From: a bacterium
GTDB lineage: Bacteria; AUK180; JAQVHJ01
Reading direction: 5' to 3'
Assembly (NCBI GenBank): GCA_028696285.1
Contig: JAQVHJ010000070.1
Location: forward strand, 1 to 9,091
DNA length: 9,091 nucleotides
Below, in pieces: positions 1 to 5,471 of this stretch. A program made the translations under genes and the position numbers. Within the stretch, counting starts at the first letter, position 1. The number at the start of each line of letters is the position of its first letter. A model generated the notes under the pieces. The model saw only the letters and a list, made by a program, of their open reading frames with translations, had not been told where the DNA came from and did no database searches.

Positions 1-452
1 ACCCCGGTATTTAAAAAATATCCTGATACCTTTCCCATGGAAGTATCAATACACTTTTTTTGTGGAAGGAGAGTATCTTTCATCTTCAGTTTTATTTCTT
101 CTCCAATTATTTCTGCGGAATATACTCCGGATAGCGCTTCAAATTGAACTTTATTTTTTACATATCCTTTAATGAAAGCAAATTTAACAGCGCATCTTCC
201 GCCATTCCCGCACATCTCAGCTTCAGAACCATCAGAATTGAAATATCTCATTTTGAAATCAAGTTTATCATGTGGTAAAATAAAGATCAAACCATCTGCC
301 CCGATACCTGTTCCTCGAGAACACCATTCGGGAATATGGGAAATTATAGATTGAATTTCACCGGATGAAAGTTTGAATCCGTCAATCATTATAAAGTCAT
401 TTCCTGCTCCGGTGAATTTACTAAAATGAACTTCCTTCAAAGTTTTATCCAT
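1..452 (-). CDS. dapF: Diaminopimelate epimerase, N-terminal part (cut by window edge)
   Basis: DapF interconverts LL- and meso-diaminopimelate in the cytoplasm, a step of lysine and peptidoglycan precursor synthesis. I translated the minus strand from the ATG at 452 and about 150 residues are present. The family signatures are clear: FTGAGNDF at residues 13-20, RGTGIGADGL at 46-55, and RYFNSDGSEAEMCGNGGRC at 69-87. Cys81 in the CGNGGR motif is the expected first catalytic cysteine. The second catalytic cysteine and the C-terminal half lie beyond position 1. The ATG at 452 gives about eight residues more than a typical DapF N-terminus. It is supported by an AAGGAG Shine-Dalgarno at 464-469, 11 nt upstream. 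It overlaps the end of the upstream methyltransferase gene by 16 nt, so the two are probably co-transcribed and translationally coupled. Identification is very secure. Confidence 0.95.
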   Translation of the reverse strand, partial: MDKTLKEVHFSKFTGAGNDFIMIDGFKLSSGEIQSIISHIPEWCSRGTGIGADGLIFILPHDKLDFKMRYFNSDGSEAEMCGNGGRCAVKFAFIKGYVKNKVQFEALSGVYSAEIIGEEIKLKMKDTLLPQKKCIDTSMGKVSGYFLNTG

Positions 453-1024
453 TTCTTAAAGATCTCCTTTTTCATTTCTTCAGGCATATTGCCGTGATTC
501 CCCTTGAGAATTCTTTGTCTTCTTGCTTCAGATAGAATTATAGCATTTGCCACGGAAACATTAAATGATTGCGAGAACCCGAACATTGGCAGGTAGATTG
601 TTTTATCAGAAATACTCTGAGCATATTCTGAAACGCCTTCATGTTCATTCCCAAGAATTATTGCGCAGGGAACTGTAAAGTCAACATCAAGGATAGGAAT
701 TGCATCCTTAGCGAAACCCGTGGAATAGATCATGAAGTTTTTTTCCTTCAGAGGAGTAACAGCTTGTTTAAGTGTTTCAAATTGCATGATATTCATCCAT
801 TTATGGACGCCTTTTGTGATAAGGGGGTTGATTTTGAAACTTTCTTCAGAAGTGTACACAAGGTTTATATTATGAATTCCCAAGCCATCGGCAGTTCTTA
901 AGATAGCGCTGATGTTATGGGTGTTATGTATCTCTTCCAGAATCAATTGAAGGTCTATATACCTGTTATCGAGAACACTTTTAAGACGATGTTCTCTTTC
1001 CTCTGTTCGAAAATTCTCAGACAT
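437..1024 (-). CDS. TrmH-family (SpoU/SPOUT) RNA 2'-O-methyltransferase
   Basis: This is a SAM-dependent ribose 2'-O-methyltransferase of the SPOUT superfamily, closest by motif to TrmH, which modifies guanosine 18 of tRNA. Numbered from the ATG at 1024 (195 aa), motif 1 is NISAILRTADG at about 37-47, motif 2 is ILGNEHEG at about 123-130, and motif 3 is LPMFGFSQSFNVSVANA at about 145-161. Motif 3 contributes the deep trefoil knot and the conserved Asn155. The presumed catalytic arginine is in the RTAD motif. The length suits TrmH, with a basic C-terminal tail. A GTG at 1036 would add four residues. However, the promoter -10 at 1047-1052 predicts transcription starting near 1040, which would leave that GTG almost leaderless. 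The ATG at 1024 has a weak GTGAG ribosome site, so I prefer it. The exact target (tRNA G18 or another RNA) is inferred. Confidence 0.9.
   Translation of the reverse strand: MSENFRTEEREHRLKSVLDNRYIDLQLILEEIHNTHNISAILRTADGLGIHNINLVYTSEESFKINPLITKGVHKWMNIMQFETLKQAVTPLKEKNFMIYSTGFAKDAIPILDVDFTVPCAIILGNEHEGVSEYAQSISDKTIYLPMFGFSQSFNVSVANAIILSEARRQRILKGNHGNMPEEMKKEIFKKWIKL
464..469 (-). promoter_or_regulatory. Shine-Dalgarno site of dapF
   Basis: AAGGAG on the minus strand, 11 nt before the dapF ATG at 452 and inside the 3' end of the methyltransferase gene. It supports the chosen dapF start and separate ribosome loading despite the overlap. Confidence 0.6.
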
Positions 1025-1039
1025 TTTAAAACTCACAAT

Positions 1040-1058
1040 TTATGCTATTATAGCATAA
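1040..1058. repeat. Perfect 9-bp inverted repeat over the -10 box
   Basis: The arms TTATGCTAT and ATAGCATAA are separated by a single T. The palindrome spans the -10 and predicted start of the minus-strand promoter, a position typical of a repressor operator. The symmetry is seen directly; binding by a regulator is inferred. Chance is possible because the -10 itself supplies A/T pairs, but the GC step on each side makes it less trivial. Confidence 0.45.
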
Positions 1059-1075
1059 CATTGAATAATTTTCAA
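1047..1075 (-). promoter_or_regulatory. Extended -10 sigma70-type promoter for the methyltransferase-dapF unit
   Basis: On the minus strand a -35 TTGAAA (1070-1075) is separated by exactly 17 bp from a perfect -10 TATAAT (1047-1052), preceded by TGC to give an extended -10, TGCTATAAT. The predicted start is near 1040, leaving a leader of about 16 nt before the ATG at 1024. The -10 lies at the heart of a palindrome (1040-1058). Confidence 0.7.
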
Positions 1076-1100
1076 ATAAAAATTCTCAATTAAATATTAA

Positions 1101-1114
1101 GGAAGAGTTCTTCC
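1101..1114. repeat. Short inverted repeat in the divergent intergenic region
   Basis: GGAAGA-GT-TCTTCC, a perfect 6-bp inverted repeat with a 2-nt centre. It sits between the two outward promoters, upstream of both -35 boxes. It could be an operator shared by the divergent units, but no regulator can be named. Confidence 0.3.
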
Positions 1115-1163
1115 CTGTCAGATTCATAGAAATATCTTGATTATAAGTAATCTCTTATAATAC

Positions 1164-1192
1164 TTGCAAAGGCGAATGTTTTATGGTAAAAT
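1164..1192 (+). promoter_or_regulatory. Extended -10 promoter for the TPR/NTF2 gene
   Basis: TTGCAA (1164-1169), a 17-bp spacer, then TAAAAT (1187-1192) preceded by TGG, forming an extended -10. The predicted start is near 1199, about 20 nt before the ATG at 1219, and the AGGAGG ribosome site falls within that leader. A second perfect TATAAT at 1156-1161 lacks a well-spaced -35. Confidence 0.6.
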
Positions 1193-1202
1193 AAGATATA
1201 AA

Positions 1203-1208
1203 AGGAGG
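1203..1208 (+). promoter_or_regulatory. Strong Shine-Dalgarno site AGGAGG
   Basis: A full AGGAGG core 10 nt before the ATG at 1219. It fixes the start of the TPR gene and shows that this genome uses anti-SD pairing. Confidence 0.7.
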
Positions 1209-1218
1209 AGTTGAAGAA

Positions 1219-2247
1219 ATGAAGAGAGTGACAGTTTTCATTGTAGTTATGATATTTTCATTAATGATAGTATCTGCCGATAATGTTGAAACCGCGAACA
1301 GCCATAAGAGTTCGGGTGATAAATATTTAATGATGAAGATGTATGAAGAAGCAATAGAGGAATATAAGATTGCAATTCAATTCAATTCTAATTTAGAGAA
1401 TGAGCTTCGCCCAAAAATTGCGAATGCATATTCCTTACGCGGCATAGAAAAATCTAAAAATAAGCAATGGAAGGATGCTGAAACTGCATTTAAAAAATCG
1501 ATAGAATATAACAACAATCAACCCAACACATATTATAATCTTGGAATTGTACTTGAAAATCTGGGCAAAACCTCTGACGCAATTGAGGTCTATAAAAATT
1601 TCCTTAATTTTCCTGCTGCTGACCCGAACCTTGTCAGGTCAGTACAGGATCGATTAAAGGTATTGGAAAAGCCTCGTGTCGACCCGACAGAAGTTACAGA
1701 TCATTATATGAAGGGTTTGGAGTTAATGACCGATAATAAATTAACGGAAGCAAAAGCAGAATTTCTTCTTGTTAAAGGCGAGAAAGAGAAGGAAGCAAAA
1801 GAGATGATAGCTGTAATCGAAGGCTTGGAAAACCTTGTAACCGGAACAACAGCACCGGAAGACCCGTCACAGAACGAAGCAGCAGTAAAAAATACAGTTA
1901 TGTCACTAGGCATTTCTTTTCAGAAGAAAGATATAAATGCAATAAAAGCAATATATTCGAAACATGCAAGCAACTCATTGGGTGGATATGATGACATCAT
2001 AAATTATTATCACGATTTCTGGTTTACCTTGTTTGAAAATTTATCTTTTACTTTTACATCGATTACAATTGTTACAGAAGGTTCCACGGCAGTTGTTGAT
2101 TGTTATGTTAATATTCACGGAATATATTCAGGACCTGATAATTCTGCAGTTAATCCAAAATTCAAACCGGGAGCTGAATATAAGATTGAAGGCGCGCGGC
2201 AATTCCTGATGGTTAAAGAAAATAATTACTGGTATATAACCAATTAA
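1219..2247 (+). CDS. Secreted TPR protein with C-terminal NTF2-like domain
   Basis: The 342-aa product begins with a signal peptide (MKR, a hydrophobic stretch at 4-19, likely cleavage after VSA at 18-20), so it is exported; there is no lipobox cysteine. Residues about 25-137 form three TPR-like helical hairpins, the clearest being TYYNLGIVLENLGKTSDAIEV (about 104-124) and an earlier YEEAIEEYKIAI (42-53). Residues 160-215 look like a fourth, degenerate helical repeat and a linker. Residues about 218-342 resemble an NTF2/SnoaL-like cone fold of the 'DUF4440' kind: helices, a long beta sheet (SFTFTSITIVTEGSTAVVD) and a closing WYITN. TPRs usually scaffold protein contacts, and NTF2-like folds bind small ligands or act as structural modules. 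It has its own promoter and faces away from the methyltransferase gene. The specific function is not recognised. Confidence 0.8.
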   Translation: MKRVTVFIVVMIFSLMIVSADNVETANSHKSSGDKYLMMKMYEEAIEEYKIAIQFNSNLENELRPKIANAYSLRGIEKSKNKQWKDAETAFKKSIEYNNNQPNTYYNLGIVLENLGKTSDAIEVYKNFLNFPAADPNLVRSVQDRLKVLEKPRVDPTEVTDHYMKGLELMTDNKLTEAKAEFLLVKGEKEKEAKEMIAVIEGLENLVTGTTAPEDPSQNEAAVKNTVMSLGISFQKKDINAIKAIYSKHASNSLGGYDDIINYYHDFWFTLFENLSFTFTSITIVTEGSTAVVDCYVNIHGIYSGPDNSAVNPKFKPGAEYKIEGARQFLMVKENNYWYITN

Positions 2248-2346
2248 ATCTTCTAGTTTGTTTTTATTTAAGCAAAAAGAATTCCAGATTATTTTACATC
2301 TTTCTATAAAAATACTCTATCTTGAACCATTGTGTTTGGAATGTCC

Positions 2347-2386
2347 TATAATCCGGTATTTAACCTGCTAATTGCAACATTGCAAC
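2347..2386. repeat. Tandem 8-bp repeat and weak promoter-like box in the gap 2248-2456
   Basis: The 209-bp gap contains a perfect tandem duplication ATTGCAAC-ATTGCAAC at 2371-2386. It is preceded by a TATAAT at 2347-2352, whose only -35 candidate (TTGAAC, 2322-2327) is 19 bp away. I see no stem-loop terminator after the stop at 2247. The text GGCTGTCCCCTATTTT (2387-2402) resembles the ends of small repetitive elements seen beside some transposases, but no inverted partner is present here. Confidence 0.3.
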
Positions 2387-2405
2387 GGCTGTCCCCTATT
2401 TTGAA

Positions 2406-2434
2406 TTGACTTTTTTTAATATTTATGATAACAT
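2406..2434 (+). promoter_or_regulatory. Extended -10 promoter of the three-gene operon
   Basis: TTGACT (2406-2411), a 17-bp spacer, then TAACAT (2429-2434) preceded by TGA as an extended -10. The predicted start is near 2441, leaving a leader of about 16 nt that holds a GGAG ribosome site (2446-2449) 7 nt before the ATG at 2457. The geometry matches the other two promoters in the window. Confidence 0.6.
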
Positions 2435-2456
2435 AAGAATTTGATGGAGTTAAAAA

Positions 2457-3521
2457 ATGAAATGGTCTTATAAAATATTTCAGGTAGCAAAAATCCCGAT
2501 TAAAATACATCTTTCTTTCCTGCTGGTGCTTGCAATTCTTCTTTATTTTTTAATTACATCTGGTTTCGGTTCGTTTCTATTCTCGGTGTTTTGGATCATT
2601 GCAATATTTGCAGTGGTAATCATACATGAACTTACGCATAGTCTTGTCGGGAAGTTGTTTGGATATGAGGTTCAGGATATTACACTTCTCCCGATCGGCG
2701 GAATGGCGAGGATGAAAGAGATTCCTGAGAAGCCTCTCGCGGAGATATTAGTTGCGGTATCCGGCCCAATGATCAATGTTGTTATCGGTGTAATCGGGAG
2801 CATAATATTCTTCATTCTTTACGGCCCGGATTTCTTCTTTGATGTTGATCTTGAAAATTATACTTTTTCAAGAATGTTCATTTCGTTCAATTTCATAATG
2901 GCAATATTTAACCTATTGCCGATATTTCCCATGGATGGTGGCAGGATTCTCCGAGGTTTTCTTGCTTTGTTTCTTGATTATTCGAAAGCAACACATTTTG
3001 CTGCAGAGGCCGGCCGGGTAATGGCAGTTATTTTAATAATTGGAGCAATCTTCTTCAAACAGTTCTGGTTAGTTTTAATTGGAATCTTCATATTCTTTGG
3101 TTCGAAACAGGAAGAACAGATGTATCTTCTTCGACATATATTATCTCATTATAAGGTATCAGATGTTTACAGAAAGAATGTTCTATCATTGAAAAGAACT
3201 GATTTGATCTTTGAGATAGGCGAATCCGTAGTTAATTCCACCCAGGATTATTTTCCGATCCTTGATGGAGAAAAAGTAGTTGGGGTAATAACGCGGGAAG
3301 CAGTTTTTAAGGCATATTATGAAGGGAACTTAAGGCAGGAAATAGAAGCGCTTATGTCAAATGACTTTGTCGAAATTAATGAGGATGAAGACCTGTTCAA
3401 GGTTTTAATGGGAATGATGGAAGGAAAGGCAAATCTCGGAATAGTTTATCATGCAGAAAACTTTTCAGGGATTTTAACAATGCGTGAAATTAATAATATT
3501 TATCACTTAATGAAAAAATAG
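2457..3521 (+). CDS. Site-2 protease (M50 family) with C-terminal CBS-like pair
   Basis: This is a polytopic zinc metalloprotease that cleaves substrates within the membrane, of the SpoIVFB/Rip3-like branch in which CBS domains follow the membrane core. The zinc motif HELTH (HExxH) is at 57-61 in a membrane segment. The third ligand lies in FPMDGGRILRG at 157-167 (Asp160). The conserved GGMARM loop is at 81-86 and the SGP turn at 102-104. About five to six membrane segments span roughly 14-34, 36-62, 95-123, 138-160 and 186-216. Residues about 231-354 look like a shortened, divergent CBS pair (FPILDGEKVVGVITREAVF, LGIVYHAENFSGILTMREI). In this family such domains sense nucleotides or hold the protease in check. 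All catalytic residues are present, so it is probably active. It is the first gene of the operon, 9 nt before the PocR-HD-GYP gene. Its natural substrate is unknown; an anti-sigma factor or a membrane regulator would be typical, but none is encoded nearby. Confidence 0.92.
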   Translation: MKWSYKIFQVAKIPIKIHLSFLLVLAILLYFLITSGFGSFLFSVFWIIAIFAVVIIHELTHSLVGKLFGYEVQDITLLPIGGMARMKEIPEKPLAEILVAVSGPMINVVIGVIGSIIFFILYGPDFFFDVDLENYTFSRMFISFNFIMAIFNLLPIFPMDGGRILRGFLALFLDYSKATHFAAEAGRVMAVILIIGAIFFKQFWLVLIGIFIFFGSKQEEQMYLLRHILSHYKVSDVYRKNVLSLKRTDLIFEIGESVVNSTQDYFPILDGEKVVGVITREAVFKAYYEGNLRQEIEALMSNDFVEINEDEDLFKVLMGMMEGKANLGIVYHAENFSGILTMREINNIYHLMKK

Positions 3522-3530
3522 GAAAAAAAT

Positions 3531-5471
3531 ATGCTTGAAAAAGAGATTTTTTTAAAAGCCCTCATCAAGGATTTATCGGAGAAACAAATTCTCTTTAACA
3601 TTGACATGGGGATTAATTTTAATCTTTTCATACTATCAAAGGATGGGGAGTTTTTAGTTCCGTTAAAACCTCAATACTGCGAATCGGAAGAAGAGGGGAT
3701 AACCGAGGACCGCTGTAAACAGAGCTGTTTTAATCATTTAGAGCTGGCAGTTGGGATCAAGGATGTAATTAAGGCAAAGTGTTATGCAGGCTTTGATAAC
3801 CTGATCATCCCGATTTTCATTGACAACGATTTTGTCGGGATTGTCGGGGGATGCATTCCCCGGAAACGGCTGAAAGACGAAGCTATTCAAAAAACAATTT
3901 ATCTCTTTAAGGGAATAAGCGGAATATTTGAAGAGCTTGGGAACAAGGAATACCGAGTATCCCAGGTTGTGAATGAATTGACAGAACTATCAGAAGATAT
4001 TTTAATGAACTATGACATTTCAAGCGGTGTCAACGTTTTCTTTGACCTGGATGAAGTTTTCAGGACTATTCTACAGCGGTCAGTAAAGATTACCGGGAGC
4101 AGGGACGGATGGATGCTGCTGGATACGCCCTCGGGTAATATTAAAAGGATCACACTCTCGTTTACAGATGAACTTCCGCCTAATACAGTAATCTCGAAAG
4201 CAATTAAGTCAATCACGGATGTTACAGAGATTGATGAATCTGCCAAGAACCCTATATTGAAATTTCTGGATGTGCCTCAGGTTTTGGCAGCACCAATATT
4301 TCATGCAGAAGGGATTTTAGGTATTCTTCTACTTATGCCGAAAGATAAGGAATATTCTTTTACATCTGAAACGAAGAAGTATATAGAGATACTTTCAAGC
4401 CAAGCAAGTTTGGCTCATAGAAATTCAAGAATATTTAATCAGATAGAAGAAAACGCGTTGGAGCTAGTTGAATATATTATTAAAGATTTTTTTGAATATT
4501 CTACGAATGTCAGATTAATTGAAAAATTGAATTCAAATGTTGATATTAAAGAAGTGCTGAGTTTTCTCCTGGAAGACTTCGGGTTTGCTAATCCGGAATA
4601 TTGTTTTTTTGTCAGGGATTTTGATCAGGACCGCGTGAAGCAGTATCACCTGCTGTTGAAAAAGGGCGAAACAAAAATTAATCAGAATGAGATCCTTTTG
4701 GATTCAGAGCTTTCAAGCCCTAAGAAATTATTCAAGAATCCCAAGAAAATAGTTCAAATAATATTGAATGAAAAAGAAGATATCATTTGTTTAATTAATT
4801 GTGAGGAATTTGCGAGTTATGCAGAGGCAAAATTTTCATCAAATAAATCATTACTGTATTATATAATGTATTCGGATTTAGTAATTACATTAGTTAAACG
4901 CGATTTCATGGGATATATATTTACTTTAATGAAGTCATTTAATTTCCGTGATCCGTATAAAGCCGGTTCATATGAACGTGTCGCAGATCTCGCTGCCTTA
5001 GTTGCAAAGGAGATGGAACTCAGCGGTGAAGACCTGATTTATTTAAGGCTCGCTGCTTTATTTGAGGATATTGGACTGGTTCATATTTCTGAAGAGATAC
5101 TTAACAAGCGCGAGAAACTTTCAAAAGATGAATATGACCGCATAAAGAAACATACCGTTTTAGGTGCATCTATTTTAAGGTCGGTTCCAATACTTGATAA
5201 GACTGCCGTGATCGTGGAAGCTTGCCATGAGAATTTTGACGGGACAGGTTATCCCAAGCAGCTTTCCGGAGATGCGATACCGTTGCTTTCAAGGATAATA
5301 TTTGTTGTCAGTTCATATATTTCTATGCATACCAACAGGTCATATAGATTTGCTATGACTGACGATGAAATTCTTGAAACGATTCAGAATGAAGCCGGAA
5401 CAAAATATGATCCTGATGTTGTGAATGCATTTCTCAAGGTTAAACAGAAAGAAATGAAAAAAGCTAAATGA
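3531..5471 (+). CDS. PocR-GAF-HD-GYP signalling protein with degenerate HD-GYP domain
   Basis: This 646-aa protein has no signal peptide or membrane segment, so it is cytoplasmic. Residues about 10-140 match a PocR sensory domain: clustered C50, C62, C66, H69 and C84, then AGFDNLIIPIFIDNDFVGIVGG at 86-107; PocR domains are thought to bind small molecules. Residues about 165-300 form a GAF domain, and about 320-460 a weaker second GAF-like region. Residues about 475-635 are an HD-GYP domain, the family that hydrolyses c-di-GMP. Length, the GTGYP motif (571-575), H541, H566 and YDPDVV fit well. However, the first metal His is replaced (GSYERV), the HD dyad reads ED (FEDIG, 511-515), the first His of the HHE motif is C565, and the Asp of the vaD motif is S594. 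It is therefore probably a non-hydrolysing sensor or c-di-GMP effector. Its stop overlaps the next start (ATGA), implying coupling. Confidence 0.88.
   Translation: MLEKEIFLKALIKDLSEKQILFNIDMGINFNLFILSKDGEFLVPLKPQYCESEEEGITEDRCKQSCFNHLELAVGIKDVIKAKCYAGFDNLIIPIFIDNDFVGIVGGCIPRKRLKDEAIQKTIYLFKGISGIFEELGNKEYRVSQVVNELTELSEDILMNYDISSGVNVFFDLDEVFRTILQRSVKITGSRDGWMLLDTPSGNIKRITLSFTDELPPNTVISKAIKSITDVTEIDESAKNPILKFLDVPQVLAAPIFHAEGILGILLLMPKDKEYSFTSETKKYIEILSSQASLAHRNSRIFNQIEENALELVEYIIKDFFEYSTNVRLIEKLNSNVDIKEVLSFLLEDFGFANPEYCFFVRDFDQDRVKQYHLLLKKGETKINQNEILLDSELSSPKKLFKNPKKIVQIILNEKEDIICLINCEEFASYAEAKFSSNKSLLYYIMYSDLVITLVKRDFMGYIFTLMKSFNFRDPYKAGSYERVADLAALVAKEMELSGEDLIYLRLAALFEDIGLVHISEEILNKREKLSKDEYDRIKKHTVLGASILRSVPILDKTAVIVEACHENFDGTGYPKQLSGDAIPLLSRIIFVVSSYISMHTNRSYRFAMTDDEILETIQNEAGTKYDPDVVNAFLKVKQKEMKKAK

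Noticed and set aside
172..354. 60-aa plus-strand open frame
   Set aside because: Antisense to dapF, whose motifs are unmistakable on the minus strand; no ribosome site and no recognisable protein.
641..901. 86-aa plus-strand open frame
   Set aside because: Antisense to the TrmH-family gene and explained by its codon pattern.
1025..1036. GTG start at 1036 for the methyltransferase
   Set aside because: It has no ribosome site and lies only about 4 nt from the predicted transcription start; the ATG at 1024 is better supported.
1704..1913. 69-aa minus-strand open frame
   Set aside because: Antisense shadow within the TPR/NTF2 gene; no start signal.
2248..2330. Terminator after the TPR/NTF2 gene
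   Set aside because: The region is A/T-rich with T runs, but I find no GC-containing stem before them, so no intrinsic terminator can be supported.
4010..4246. 78-aa minus-strand open frame
   Set aside because: Antisense shadow within the GAF region of the PocR-HD-GYP gene; low-complexity Ser/Val/Leu composition.
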